DNA of 43,597 nucleotides, taken from the NCBI GenBank assembly GCA_004768415.1, contig SRMO01000054.1:3344-46940 (forward strand), written 5' to 3'. Source of the DNA: Aphanocapsa feldmannii 277cV. GTDB taxonomy: Bacteria > Cyanobacteriota > Cyanobacteriia > PCC-6307 > Cyanobiaceae. Below the pieces are notes generated by a model. The model searched no databases, was not told where the DNA came from, and saw nothing but the letters and a program-made list of their open reading frames with translations. Within the stretch, counting starts at the first letter, position 1. The number at the start of each line of letters is the position of its first letter. Below, piece after piece: positions 7,739 to 16,863 of the stretch. Position numbers and translations under genes: made by a program.

Positions 7739-8923
7739 TTGGATTCTCCTTCTCGAAGGCAGCAGAACTGGCCCTGGTGGCCGCTGCTTCCCCTCTATCC
7801 CTATGGCAATCGGTGCACCATCCGCCGTGCACTGATCCCCGGCCATGTCTGGAGTTTTGAACAGCTCCAGGGCATCTTCCACGTGGTGGTTCCGATCCGC
7901 ATGGTGGTGGTCAGTGTCCCCGGGGGACTGCTGGCCTATGCCCCCGTGGCGCCCACCCGGACCTGTCTCGCCCTGATGCGGGAGCTTGAGGCCATCCATG
8001 GTCCGCTGCTGGCGATTGTGCTGCCCAGCAGTTCCGGCCTGGAACACAAGCTCCCTGTGCCTGCCTTCGCGCGGGCATTTCCCGGGGCTGCAGTCTGGGT
8101 CACCCCGAAGCAGTGGAGCTTTCCCCTCAACCTGCCCCTGCGTACCCTCGGCTTCCCCGCCGGCCGCACCCGCGTGCTGTTCGAGCAGGGTCTGCCCTTC
8201 CCGACAGTGCTCGACTGGCAGCGCCTGGGCCCAATCGATATCGAGCTGGGCTGGTTCTGCGAAGCCAGCTGCTTCCATCGGCCCAGTGGCAGTCTGCTGG
8301 TGACCGATGGCCTCATCGCCCTGGACGATGTGCTGCCCGAGCTGCTGAACGCCGATCCCACGGCGGTCCTGTTCCATGCCCGCGAAAGCGGCCGCGAACC
8401 ACTGAGGGATACCCCTGAGCGTCGTCGCAGGGGCTGGCAGCGCCTGCTGCTGCTGTCGCTCTACCTGCGTCCGGACTGTCTCGAGCTGCCCCCACTCTCC
8501 AGCTGCCTGGGCGATGCTCTGGCGCCGGGACTGCGCAACCGACGCAGCTACTTCGGCCTTTACCCCTTTCGCTGGCGCGACGACTGGCAGGACTGCGTCC
8601 ATCGCGTTGTCCGTGGCGGTACCCCCCAGGTGGCACCGATCCTGGAGCGGCTGGTGTTTCCGCGGCGGCGGGCGGCGATGGCGCACTGGCTGGCAGCCCT
8701 GGCGGACCTGCCCGCCACCCAGCTGGTGCCCTGCCACTTCCGGGCGCCAGTTCCGCTGGCCAAGGACAGCCTGCGCCAGGTGCTGGAGAACTGGTGCCGC
8801 GGCCCCCGCCAGGACGACGCGTCCATCAGCGGCTTCCTGCAGCGCCTCGACAGAACCCTCGTGGCTGCAGGCCTGGTCAGCGGGGAAGAGGACGTGTTGC
8901 TGGGGGGCAGGGTGGTGGATTAA
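7664..8923 (+). CDS. DUF4336 domain protein with a toxin-derived N-terminal extension
   Basis: From about residue 35 the protein is a clear DUF4336 member: WPWWPLLPLYPYG, FEQLQGIFHVVVPIRM, APVAPTRTC, LPSSSGLEHKLPVPAFAR, QWSFPLNLPLRTLGFP, LLVTDG and LFHARESG, ending RTLVAAGLVSGEEDVLLGG. DUF4336 proteins are common in cyanobacteria and plants. The HxK and D/H motifs hint at a metallo-beta-lactamase-like fold, but function is unknown. The first ~25 codons derive from a RelE/ParE toxin start. A TTG at 7739 (LDSPSRRQQNW) could be the native start, giving 394 residues instead of 419. The gene converges with DUF760, with a 7-base gap. Confidence 0.85.
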   Translation: MSLQIREEARLDIEAAARSFNPTEPLDSPSRRQQNWPWWPLLPLYPYGNRCTIRRALIPGHVWSFEQLQGIFHVVVPIRMVVVSVPGGLLAYAPVAPTRTCLALMRELEAIHGPLLAIVLPSSSGLEHKLPVPAFARAFPGAAVWVTPKQWSFPLNLPLRTLGFPAGRTRVLFEQGLPFPTVLDWQRLGPIDIELGWFCEASCFHRPSGSLLVTDGLIALDDVLPELLNADPTAVLFHARESGREPLRDTPERRRRGWQRLLLLSLYLRPDCLELPPLSSCLGDALAPGLRNRRSYFGLYPFRWRDDWQDCVHRVVRGGTPQVAPILERLVFPRRRAAMAHWLAALADLPATQLVPCHFRAPVPLAKDSLRQVLENWCRGPRQDDASISGFLQRLDRTLVAAGLVSGEEDVLLGGRVVD

Positions 8924-8930
8924 CGCCGGG

Positions 8931-9275
8931 TCAGAAATCGAGCGCGTCGCCCGTTCCGCTGCCGACATCCCCGAACAGGGTCTTCTCCAACTCCATACGC
9001 TGCTCCATCTGGCGCAGGAAGTAGCCGGTCATCATCGCCGACGCCAGAAGCCCGGCCAGGTTGTCGCGGCTGGCCGTGACCTTGGTTTCGAATTGATCGT
9101 TGGGCAGGATGCCGAGCATGCCCTGAACATTGTGGCGAATGATGTCCTGAATGTCTCCGCTGGCGGATCGAGCAACCCGCTGCAGCACATCCGGTGACTG
9201 CTCCTGCAGATAGTGGATCAGGGAGTTCCCTGGCATCGCACCGGATTCGCTGGTGAGGAATTCCGGGTTGAACAT
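8931..9275 (-). CDS. DUF760 domain-containing protein
   Basis: This 114-residue soluble, helical protein is a cyanobacteria/chloroplast-type DUF760 member. The marks are LIHYLQEQSPDVLQRVARSA, IIRHNVQGMLGILP, and SRDNLAGLLASAMMTGYFLR followed by MEQRMELE. The family has no settled biochemical role; plant members have been linked to chloroplast protein turnover, which I cannot test here. The ATG at 9275 gives the usual short N-terminus. It lies 176 bases downstream of lepB on the same strand, so it may have its own promoter. Its end nearly touches the end of the convergent DUF4336 gene. Confidence 0.85.
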   Translation of the reverse strand: MFNPEFLTSESGAMPGNSLIHYLQEQSPDVLQRVARSASGDIQDIIRHNVQGMLGILPNDQFETKVTASRDNLAGLLASAMMTGYFLRQMEQRMELEKTLFGDVGSGTGDALDF

Positions 9276-9451
9276 CTAGCGTTTCGAGCCAGTTCCGAAT
9301 CACCCTACAGGACAGATTTGATTCGGCCAGGTGGTGGCAGAGCGGTCTACCGAACCTGCCGCCTTACCGCTGCTCCGTTCCCGTTTCGTCAGGGCTGCTC
9401 TGGTAGGTCCGGCTCCACCGACAACCATCTCCGCAGCCCGCTCCAGCGGAC

Positions 9452-10063
9452 TCAGTCCAGCAGGCCAATGCGGGCCGGCGGCCAGTAGCGGAACACCGCC
9501 CGCCCCTGGATGTTCCGCAGTGGCAGGGGACCCCAGAGGTGGGAATCGAGACTCTCATTGCGGTTGTCACCCAGCACCAGGGCCTGGCGGGCAGGGACGC
9601 GCACGGGTCCGAACCGATAGTCCATGGCTCGGGCCGGCCAGGGATCCGCCATGGGCTGGCCATTGCGGATCAGCACGCCACCACGGATTTCCACCAGGTC
9701 ACCCGGCAGACCGATCACCCGCTTGATCAATGCCTTGTCGGGGTCGTAGCCCCGGGCCACCAGGGCCGCGGGCGGTCTGAACACCACGATCTCGTCGTGA
9801 CGGAGGGCCAGGCCCAGCCGTTGCCGCACCTTCTCCACCAGCACCCGATCCTGCAACTGCAGGGTGGGGAGCATGGAACCGGAGGGAATCCAGCGCGGTT
9901 CCACGACGCCCCAACGCAGGAGCAGGGCGATGCAGAGGGCGATCAGCATCGAGCGCAGGCCACGCCAGCGCCCGGGCTGCCCGCCTGCCTCGGGTGGGCC
10001 GTCACCGGACCGGGAGCAGGAGGCCCGTTCTGGCGAGGATGGCTGGTCGAATGTGCTGGGCAT
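9452..10063 (-). CDS. lepB: Signal peptidase I
   Basis: LepB removes Sec and Tat signal peptides at the membrane. The 203-residue protein has a Pro/Ser-rich cytoplasmic start, one N-terminal membrane helix at about residues 38-50, then PSGSMLPTL with the catalytic Ser63, DRVLVEKV, and the general-base Lys114 in ALIKRVIGLPGD. The C-terminal box LGDNRNESLDSHLWG is the last conserved S26 motif. Length and order fit the single-helix type of Gram-positive and cyanobacterial enzymes. It is divergent from menD, leaving only 42 bases between the start codons, so any promoters overlap. Confidence 0.95.
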   Translation of the reverse strand: MPSTFDQPSSPERASCSRSGDGPPEAGGQPGRWRGLRSMLIALCIALLLRWGVVEPRWIPSGSMLPTLQLQDRVLVEKVRQRLGLALRHDEIVVFRPPAALVARGYDPDKALIKRVIGLPGDLVEIRGGVLIRNGQPMADPWPARAMDYRFGPVRVPARQALVLGDNRNESLDSHLWGPLPLRNIQGRAVFRYWPPARIGLLD

Positions 10064-10105
10064 CGGCCTTCAGTGGGCGGTCGCACCTGCCAGGACAATG
10101 TCGCC

Positions 10106-11890
10106 ATGCAGGAACAGGCTGCCATCAACCTGGTCTGGGCCCGGCGGCTCTGGGGCACCCTGGTGGAGCTGGGGCTGCGGCATGTGGTGATCTGCCCCGG
10201 CAGTCGTTCGGGCCCGCTGAGTCTCGCAGCCGACCTCACCCCGGGGCTGAACCTGTTCAGCAGCATCGACGAACGTTCCGCAGGCTTCTTCGCTCTGGGG
10301 CTGGGCCGGGCCGGGCTGCTCCCGGTGGCCGTGGTCACCACCTCCGGCACCGCTGTCGCCAACCTGCTGCCGGCCGCGGTGGAGGCTGACCGCAGCGGCC
10401 TGCCACTGCTGCTGCTCAGCGCTGACCGGCCCCAGCGCCTGAAGAACTGCGGCGCCAACCAGACCGTCAACCAGGAGGCCTTCCTGCAACCCGCCTGCCG
10501 CTGCATGGAGACCCTGCCCCAACCGGGTGCGGCCACGACCCTCCCCCTGGGGGAGGATCCCCTGACCGGGCTGCACAGACCCCTGCCCCAACTCCAGCGC
10601 CCCCTGCACAGGGCCTGGGCAGCGCTGCTGGGCGATGGCGTCAGAGCCGCCGGCCCCGTGCATCTGAACCAGCCCCTGGAGGAGCCCCTCCATGCCGATG
10701 GCGCCACCATCGCGGCGCTGCGGGCGGAGGCAGATGCCACAGCCCTGCCAGCAGCTGAGCCCACCTGCCCGGCGCCGCCCCCTGTTGCCGGCCCGGTGTC
10801 GCAACCCTTTCCGCTGGATCCGGATCGCAGCGCCGTGATCGTGGTGGGGCCGAGCCACGGGGATCAATGGCAGCTGGCAGCGGATCTGCGCCAGCTGGTG
10901 AACCGCACCGGCTGGCCCGTGCTGGCGGACGCGGCCAGTGGTCTGCGGGGCAGGCGGGATCTGCCCCTGGTCCATGGCTATGACCTGCTGCTGCCACGGT
11001 CGGATCCGGGGTTCGCCCCAGATCAGGTGCTGCGCCTGGGGGGCTGCAGTGCCAGCCGGCACCTGCAGGATTGGCTGCGGCAGCTGGCGGTACCCCAGGT
11101 TCAGGTGATGGAGGGGGATGACCGCAACTGGGATCCCCTCGGTTCGGTGACCCTGCGCCGCAGCGATGGACTGGCGGGGGTGCTGCGAGCCTTGCCCCAC
11201 GGGGCTCCGGCGGCTGCAGCCCTGGCCCTGGGGGAGCGCTGGCGAAGGGCCGATCAACAGTTGCAGCGGGTGCTGGATGGGGCCTGCAGCGGCGATGGAC
11301 CGCTGCAGGAGCCCTGCCTGGCCCGGGACCTCGATCGCCTGCTGCCGTCTCAACGCACCCTCATGCTCGCCAACAGCTCAGCGGTGCGGGACTGGGAGAG
11401 CTTCAGCGGTGGCGCCTGCCCGCGAAGGGTGGTGAGCTTTCGGGGAGCCTCCGGCATCGACGGCACCCTGTCCCTGGCCTTCGGCCTCGCCAGCCATGGC
11501 GATGCGGTACTGCTGAGCGGTGATCTGGCCCTGCTTCACGACAGCAACGGCTGGCTCTGGGCGGAGTCATTGCGCCGGATCGGACACCGACTGCTGGTGG
11601 TGCTGATCGACAACGGGGGAGGCGGCATCTTCGAGCAATTGCCGATCCGTCAGGAGGGTGTGGCGATGGAACGGCTGTTCACCATGGGGCAGGTCGTCGA
11701 CCCCTGCACCCTGGCCGCGGCCCACGGGGTACCCAGCCGGGTGGTGCTGCTGCGCAGCGACCTCGATGCTGCTGTGGCCTGGGGCCTGAGTCAGCCGTTG
11801 GCCCTGCTCCAGTGCTGCAGCGATGCCCGGGCTGATGCGGCCCTGCGACAGCGGCTGAGGCGCCGCCAGCGCAGCGACCGGTCCCCCTGA
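10106..11890 (+). CDS. menD: 2-succinyl-5-enolpyruvyl-6-hydroxy-3-cyclohexene-1-carboxylate synthase
   Basis: MenD is the ThDP-dependent enzyme that joins 2-oxoglutarate to isochorismate in menaquinone synthesis; in cyanobacteria the product is phylloquinone, the photosystem I A1 cofactor. The ATG at 10106 gives 594 residues. Key segments are VICPGSRSGPL and SIDERSAGFFALGLGRA near the start, VTTSGTAVANLLPA and LLLSADRPQRL in the pyrimidine-binding domain, and SFRGASGIDGTLSLAFGLA plus LLSGDLALLHDSNG in the pyrophosphate-binding domain. The frame is open further upstream, but that part overlaps lepB and is not MenD-like. menB follows 39 bases downstream. Confidence 0.95.
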   Translation: MQEQAAINLVWARRLWGTLVELGLRHVVICPGSRSGPLSLAADLTPGLNLFSSIDERSAGFFALGLGRAGLLPVAVVTTSGTAVANLLPAAVEADRSGLPLLLLSADRPQRLKNCGANQTVNQEAFLQPACRCMETLPQPGAATTLPLGEDPLTGLHRPLPQLQRPLHRAWAALLGDGVRAAGPVHLNQPLEEPLHADGATIAALRAEADATALPAAEPTCPAPPPVAGPVSQPFPLDPDRSAVIVVGPSHGDQWQLAADLRQLVNRTGWPVLADAASGLRGRRDLPLVHGYDLLLPRSDPGFAPDQVLRLGGCSASRHLQDWLRQLAVPQVQVMEGDDRNWDPLGSVTLRRSDGLAGVLRALPHGAPAAAALALGERWRRADQQLQRVLDGACSGDGPLQEPCLARDLDRLLPSQRTLMLANSSAVRDWESFSGGACPRRVVSFRGASGIDGTLSLAFGLASHGDAVLLSGDLALLHDSNGWLWAESLRRIGHRLLVVLIDNGGGGIFEQLPIRQEGVAMERLFTMGQVVDPCTLAAAHGVPSRVVLLRSDLDAAVAWGLSQPLALLQCCSDARADAALRQRLRRRQRSDRSP

Positions 11891-11929
11891 TGGGCGGCGT
11901 TTCAGACTGGGCACACTGTCGCCGCACCG

Positions 11930-12811
11930 ATGTCGCCCGACGCACCCCAGGCTGCCGCTGTTCTCCCCGGTCCTGTGACCGCTGACTGGTGCGTGGCCGC
12001 GCAGTACGAAGACATCCGCTTCGATCTCTGCAGCGGCGGCATCGCCCGCATTGCGATCAATCGACCCGCCAAGCGCAATGCCTTCCGGCCCCGCACCGTG
12101 GCGGAGCTCCACAACGCCTTCTCGCGGGTGCGCGACAACCCCGCGGTTGGGGTGGTGCTGTTCACCGGCGTGGGGCCGGCTGCAGACGGCGGCTATGCCT
12201 TCTGTGCCGGCGGAGATCAATCGGTGCGCGGTGATGGCGGCTACCTCGATGAAAGCGGCCTGCCACGGCTGAACGTGCTGGATCTGCAGCGCCTCATCCG
12301 CAGCCTGCCCAAGGTGGTGATCGCCCTGGTGGCTGGCTATGCCATCGGCGGCGGCCAGGTGTTGCATGTGCTCTGCGACCTCAGCCTTGCCGCCGAAAAC
12401 GCCGTGTTCGGTCAGACGGGCCCGCGGGTGGGAAGTTTCGACGCCGGCTATGGCGCCGGCCATCTGGCACGGCTGGTGGGTCAGCGCAAGGCGCGGGAAA
12501 TCTGGTTCCTCTGCCGGCGCTACAGCGCCGCCGAAGCTCTGGCGATGGGGCTGGTGAACCAGGTGGTACCACTGGAGCAGCTGGAGCAGGAAGGGCTGCG
12601 CTGGGCCCGGGAGGTGATGGCCCTGAGCCCTACGGCGATCCGTTGCCTCAAGGCCGGCTTCAACGCCGAGACCGACGGTATGGCCGGCATCCAGGAGTTG
12701 GCGGGACAGGCCACCCATCTCTTCTATCGGACCGCCGAAGGCAGGGAGGGACGGGATGCCTTCCTGGAGAAGCGACCTCCCGATTTCAGCTCCGCCCCCT
12801 GGCTGCCTTGA
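11930..12811 (+). CDS. menB: 1,4-dihydroxy-2-naphthoyl-CoA synthase
   Basis: MenB closes the second ring of naphthoquinone, converting o-succinylbenzoyl-CoA to 1,4-dihydroxy-2-naphthoyl-CoA for phylloquinone. The 293-residue crotonase-fold protein shows MenB-specific features: [46 protein letters not shown] for the oxyanion hole, and [14 protein letters not shown], which separates MenB from ordinary enoyl-CoA hydratases. It ends with the typical [14 protein letters not shown] tail. It follows menD closely on the same strand, an expected operon partner. glgA starts 67 bases downstream. Confidence 0.96.
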   Translation: MSPDAPQAAAVLPGPVTADWCVAAQYEDIRFDLCSGGIARIAINRPAKRNAFRPRTVAELHNAFSRVRDNPAVGVVLFTGVGPAADGGYAFCAGGDQSVRGDGGYLDESGLPRLNVLDLQRLIRSLPKVVIALVAGYAIGGGQVLHVLCDLSLAAENAVFGQTGPRVGSFDAGYGAGHLARLVGQRKAREIWFLCRRYSAAEALAMGLVNQVVPLEQLEQEGLRWAREVMALSPTAIRCLKAGFNAETDGMAGIQELAGQATHLFYRTAEGREGRDAFLEKRPPDFSSAPWLP

Positions 12812-12878
12812 CGGCTTGTGGTCAGCTGAAGGCAGGCGCCTGAGAACCGTAAAGTCTCGCCATTGCCGAGCGTCAACC

Positions 12879-14396
12879 ATGCGGGTGCTGTTTGCCGCCG
12901 CCGAATGCGCCCCCATGGTGAAGGTGGGTGGTATGGGCGATGTGGTTGGATCCCTGCCCCCAGCCCTCGGTGTTCTGGGCCATGACGTGCGCATCGTCAT
13001 CCCCGGCTACGGACGGCTCTGGTCACAGCTGGAGGTGGCCGACGAACCCGTCTTTCGCGGCCACGCCATGGGCGCGGCATTCGCCATCTTCGAGACCTGC
13101 CATCCCCAGAACGACCTCCCCATCTATCTGGTCGGTCACCCCGTGTTCGATCCCGAGCGGATCTACGGCGGCGACGATGAGGACTGGCGCTTCACCTTCT
13201 TCGCCAACGCCGTGGCCGAGTTTGCCTGGAATGGCTGGAAGCCCCAGGTGATCCATTGCCACGACTGGCACACAGGGATGATCCCGGTGTGGATGCATCA
13301 GGACCCGGACATCGCTACGGTATTCACCATCCACAACCTCAAGTACCAGGGACCCTGGCGCTGGAAGCTGGAGCGCATGACCTGGTGCCCCTGGTACATC
13401 CAGGGGGACAACACCCTGGCCGCGGCTTTGCTCTTCGCCGATCGCATCACCGCCGTGTCTCCCACCTACGCCGAGGAGATCCGCACCCCCCAGTACGGCG
13501 AGAGGCTGGACGGCCTGCTCAACCACGTCGGCGAGAAGACCTGCGGCATCCTCAACGGCATCGACATGGCGCGCTGGGATCCGGCCACCGATGCCAGGAT
13601 TCCGGCCCGCTATTCGGCCGACAACCTGGCTCCCAAGGCCCTCGACAAGCGGGCCTTGCAGCAGCGGGTGGGCCTGGAGGAGCGGCAGCAGACCTTTCTG
13701 CTGGGCATGGTGAGCCGTCTGGTGGACCAGAAGGGTGTCGAACTGCTCTTGCAGGTGGCTGAGCGGCTGCTGTCCTACACCGACAGCCAGATCGTCGTGC
13801 TGGGGACAGGGGATCGCTACTTCGAGTCGGGTCTGTGGCAACTCTCCACCCGTTTCCCCGGGCGTTTCGCCACCTTCCTGGCCTATGACGATGACCTCTC
13901 GCGTCTGATCTATGCCGGCGCCGACGGCTTTCTGATGCCCAGCCAGTTCGAGCCCTGCGGCATCAGCCAGATGCTGGCCATGCGCTACGGCACGATTCCC
14001 GTCGCCCGCAAGGTCGGTGGCCTGGTGGACACGGTCAGACCCCACGACCCCATGGCGGGCAGCGGCACCGGCTTCTGCTTCGACCGCTATGACGCGATCG
14101 ACTTCTACACCGCCCTGGTCCGCGCCTGGGAGGCCTACCGCCATCGCGAGTCCTGGCAGCGGCTGCAGCGTCGTGCCATGGCTTCGGATTTCAGCTGGGA
14201 TCGCTCTGCCGCCGCCTACCACCGGATCTACCGCGAGATCTGCGGCATGCCCTCGCTGCAGGTGGAGGAGCTTCCTGAGGAGTTGCGCCTCAGCCCACCC
14301 GGTGGCATTCCCGTCGATGCGGATCAGGCAGTGGTCACCGCCCCGGCCCCCCGGCCCCAGCGATCAACGCGTTCCCTTGTGCCCTGGCTGCGCTGA
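12879..14396 (+). CDS. glgA: Glycogen synthase GlgA (ADP-glucose type, GT5)
   Basis: GlgA extends alpha-1,4-glucan using ADP-glucose and stores photosynthate as glycogen. The 505-residue protein has [20 protein letters not shown], where Lys15 in the KxGG loop binds ADP-glucose. [46 protein letters not shown], and [20 protein letters not shown] with the C-terminal catalytic Glu follow. The ATG at 12879 is used because the residues open upstream overlap menB and are not GT5-like. The last ~40 residues form a Pro-rich tail. It may be cotranscribed with menD-menB, though there is no metabolic link. Confidence 0.95.
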   Translation: MRVLFAAAECAPMVKVGGMGDVVGSLPPALGVLGHDVRIVIPGYGRLWSQLEVADEPVFRGHAMGAAFAIFETCHPQNDLPIYLVGHPVFDPERIYGGDDEDWRFTFFANAVAEFAWNGWKPQVIHCHDWHTGMIPVWMHQDPDIATVFTIHNLKYQGPWRWKLERMTWCPWYIQGDNTLAAALLFADRITAVSPTYAEEIRTPQYGERLDGLLNHVGEKTCGILNGIDMARWDPATDARIPARYSADNLAPKALDKRALQQRVGLEERQQTFLLGMVSRLVDQKGVELLLQVAERLLSYTDSQIVVLGTGDRYFESGLWQLSTRFPGRFATFLAYDDDLSRLIYAGADGFLMPSQFEPCGISQMLAMRYGTIPVARKVGGLVDTVRPHDPMAGSGTGFCFDRYDAIDFYTALVRAWEAYRHRESWQRLQRRAMASDFSWDRSAAAYHRIYREICGMPSLQVEELPEELRLSPPGGIPVDADQAVVTAPAPRPQRSTRSLVPWLR

Positions 14397-14477
14397 GCAG
14401 TGCTGTCCGGGGCCCTGGACCCGGCCATGCCATGTGACCCCCAGGCCATGGCTGGCCCCCAGTCCTAGCCTGTGGTG

Positions 14478-15137
14478 ATGGCCAGTTCAGGAGAGGAGCG
14501 AGCGCCCCTGCCAGCGCCCTACATCAGCCCCTCCCAGCGGCTGAAGGAGGATCTGCGCGACCTGTTTGCCAGTCAACGGCTCAGGCTGCGACAGCTGTGG
14601 CGATTGAACCGCGAAGGGGCCCTCTGGCTGCCCCGCTTCTGGCCCCGGCAGCTCACGCCGCTGTTCTGGCCATTGCTGCTGGTGCTGCTGCTGGGGATGG
14701 CGCTGTTCGCTGCCCAGCGGCTACCGCAACAGGTTGCAGCGACAGTGCCGAGACCGGTGCCGGTGGGTTCCACGTCAACCGGGTCTCCAACCGGAACGGG
14801 TGGCAGGCTGGAGCCAGCCGCTGCGGCGATGCCCGGTGAGAGGCCGCTCGAGGATAGGCCGGCTGTCCCCGATCCCCTGATCGACCTGCTGCAGGAGTGG
14901 GTGGGCAGCAGCCATCTGCTGCGGACCGAACCGGACCACAACCAAGAGCGGCTGGTGCTGGTGGTGGATGACGCCTGGAGAGCACTGCCGCAACGGGAGC
15001 GTCAGCGACTGGCCGACGCCTGGTGCTCGCAGCTGCCGGGCCTGGGCTTTGCCGAGCTGGAACTGGTGGACCCGCTGGGTCAGCGTCTGGCACGCTCCGC
15101 CCGCATCGGTTCCGGCATGCTGCTCTGGCAGGGCTAG
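14478..15137 (+). CDS. Single-span membrane protein, unrecognised
   Basis: The product of 219 residues begins with a basic cytoplasmic region (ISPSQRLKEDLRDLFASQRL) and one strong membrane helix, LFWPLLLVLLLGMALFAAQR, at about residues 58-77. A Pro/Gly/Thr-rich linker follows, then an Asp/Leu-rich folded domain of about 85 residues that includes LIDLLQEWVGSSHLL and LVLVVDDAWRALPQRERQRL. It looks like a picocyanobacterial conserved hypothetical protein. Two GTG codons lie directly upstream; I chose ATG 14478. It sits between glgA and murF, ending 11 bases before murF, so translation is probably coupled. Function unknown. Confidence 0.75.
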   Translation: MASSGEERAPLPAPYISPSQRLKEDLRDLFASQRLRLRQLWRLNREGALWLPRFWPRQLTPLFWPLLLVLLLGMALFAAQRLPQQVAATVPRPVPVGSTSTGSPTGTGGRLEPAAAAMPGERPLEDRPAVPDPLIDLLQEWVGSSHLLRTEPDHNQERLVLVVDDAWRALPQRERQRLADAWCSQLPGLGFAELELVDPLGQRLARSARIGSGMLLWQG

Positions 15138-15148
15138 AGGACTGGAGG

Positions 15149-16621
15149 ATGGCCTGCCGCTTCAGTGTCCAAGCCTGCGCACAGGCGCTGGGCCTGACCT
15201 TGCCGATGGCCATTGGCGATGGGGCCCGGCCCTCCCGTGGCATCGTCACCGACAGCCGCCAGCTGCAACCTGGCGAGATCTTCCTGGCCCTGCGTGGCGA
15301 GCGTCACGACGCCAACCGAGCGGCCGTGCTCAGGGATGCCCTGGGCAGGGGAGCCCGCTGCCTGGTGGTGCGTCGTGGCGCAGCCGCTTCCCTGCAGACC
15401 GCGGTTGCCCTGCTGGAGGTGGATGACACGCTCCGGGCCTATCAGCAACTGGCCAGGGCCTGGCGACGACAGCTCGGCCTTCCCGTGGTTGCCGTGACGG
15501 GATCGGCCGGCAAGACCACCACCCGGGAGCTGATCAAAGCGTCCCTGGCGCCCCTGGGTGCCATCCACGCCAGTGTCGCCAATGAGAACAACGACGTGGG
15601 GCTGCCCCGCACACTGCTCGGGGCCGGGGCGAAGCACCGCGCCGTGGTGGTGGAGATGGGGATGCGCGGCGTCGGTGAAATCGCCCGCCTCTCCCTCACG
15701 GCCGAGCCCAGCGTGGCGGTGATCACCAACATCGGCATGGCCCACATCGGCCGGCTGGGCAGCCGGGAGGCCATTGCCCGCGCCAAGTGCGAGCTGGTCC
15801 AGGGTCTGAGGCGCGATGGCCTGGTGGTGATCCCGGCCGGTGATCCCCTCCTGGAGCGTCTGCTGGCCCGGCTCTGGCGCGGTGCCGTGCAACGGGTGGC
15901 CCTGGCTGACGATGTCCTGGATCCGTCCCTTCCCCCCGCCGACTGGATCGCCGCAGTGGATCCCGCCTTTGCCAGCCTGCGCCTGCGGCGCTGCCCAGCG
16001 CTGCTGTCTTTGGGTGACGGCACCACGGCCTTGCCTCAGCTCCTGCCGGGGGTGCACAACGCCCGCAATCAGTTGCTGGCCCTTGCGGTGGCCGCCCATC
16101 TGGGAGTGGCAGCGGGTGGCTGGGCCCTTGCCACCGGCCAGCTCCACCTGCCTGGTGGCCGTGGCCGGCGCCTGCAGCGGGGCGGCATGCTGCTGCTCGA
16201 TGAGACCTACAACGCCTCGCCGGAAGCAGTGGAGGCCGCCCTCGGTTTGCTGGTCGCCACGCCCACCCGGGGACGGCGGTTCGCCGCTTTGGGCACCATG
16301 CTGGAGTTGGGTGGGGCCAGTGAGCGCCTGCATGGAGAGATTGGAGCGCTGGCCCTGCGGCTGGGTCTTGATGGCCTGGTGGTGGTGGATGGCGAGGCTG
16401 CAGGTGCCGCCATGGTGAGGGCTGCAACGGGATTGGAACGGTTGCGACAGGTGGCCGATGCCGAAGCAGCCGCGGCGATCCTCAACCAATGGCTCCAACC
16501 CGGCGATGTCTGCCTGCTGAAGGCCAGCCGCGCTGTGGGGCTGGAACGGGCCCTGCCCCTGCTGGTTCCCATGGCGGCTTGCCGAAGCGGGACATCAACC
16601 ACCCCTTCAGCAGGCTCCTGA
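15149..16621 (+). CDS. murF: UDP-N-acetylmuramoyl-tripeptide--D-alanyl-D-alanine ligase
   Basis: MurF adds D-Ala-D-Ala to the UDP-MurNAc tripeptide, the last cytoplasmic step of peptidoglycan precursor synthesis. The 490-residue protein has the N-terminal substrate-binding part with GIVTDSRQLQPGEIFLALRG. The ATP-binding P-loop VTGSAGKTTT lies at about residues 116-125. NENNDVGLPRTLL, VVVEMGMRGVGEIARL, NIGMAHIGRLGS and LLDETYNASPEAVEAAL follow, and LLKASRAVGLE is near the end. GGAGG directly abuts the ATG at 15149, so a ribosome would have to use a more upstream site or rely on coupling with the preceding gene. The last residues (CRSGTSTTPSAGS) look non-conserved. Confidence 0.95.
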   Translation: MACRFSVQACAQALGLTLPMAIGDGARPSRGIVTDSRQLQPGEIFLALRGERHDANRAAVLRDALGRGARCLVVRRGAAASLQTAVALLEVDDTLRAYQQLARAWRRQLGLPVVAVTGSAGKTTTRELIKASLAPLGAIHASVANENNDVGLPRTLLGAGAKHRAVVVEMGMRGVGEIARLSLTAEPSVAVITNIGMAHIGRLGSREAIARAKCELVQGLRRDGLVVIPAGDPLLERLLARLWRGAVQRVALADDVLDPSLPPADWIAAVDPAFASLRLRRCPALLSLGDGTTALPQLLPGVHNARNQLLALAVAAHLGVAAGGWALATGQLHLPGGRGRRLQRGGMLLLDETYNASPEAVEAALGLLVATPTRGRRFAALGTMLELGGASERLHGEIGALALRLGLDGLVVVDGEAAGAAMVRAATGLERLRQVADAEAAAAILNQWLQPGDVCLLKASRAVGLERALPLLVPMAACRSGTSTTPSAGS

Positions 16622-16655
16622 CCGGGATCTGGCCGAATCTCCCGAATCGGCTCGA

Positions 16656-16741
16656 TGGGGGCAAAGGGACTTGAACCCTTACAGCCCTTATGGGCCTGCG
16701 GATTTTAAGTCCGCTGCGTCTACCGATTCCGCCATGCCCCC
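16656..16741 (-). tRNA. tRNA-Leu (anticodon UAA)
   Basis: The minus strand folds as an 86-base class II tRNA. The acceptor stem is GGGGGCA/TGCCCCC with A73. The D-arm region is GGCGGAATCGGTAGAC. The anticodon arm is GCGGACTTAAAATCCGC, with loop CTTAAAA and anticodon TAA. A long variable arm around GGCCCATAAGGGCTGTA and T-arm GGGTTCAAGTCCC follow. CCA is not encoded. Unlike the many cyanobacterial copies with a group I intron in the anticodon loop, this one is uninterrupted. It lies between murF and ndhL, antisense to both. Confidence 0.97.
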
Positions 16742-16863
16742 GGCGGTGGATCCGAACCGGCTCAAGGGGGATGGGCCGGTCTGGTGAAGCAGGCTCCGAA
16801 CCGCCTGGCAGCGCCACGCTACCGCAGGTGCTCGGTAGATTGAGTCGCAACGCCGTGCATGCA

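Noticed and set aside
11567-13000. 477-codon minus-strand ORF
   Set aside because: Antisense of menB and flanks; explained by GC-rich codon bias of menD, menB and glgA.
14478-15137. Spore-germination (GerMN-like) or other named domain for the membrane protein before murF
   Set aside because: No motif could be matched; left as unrecognised.
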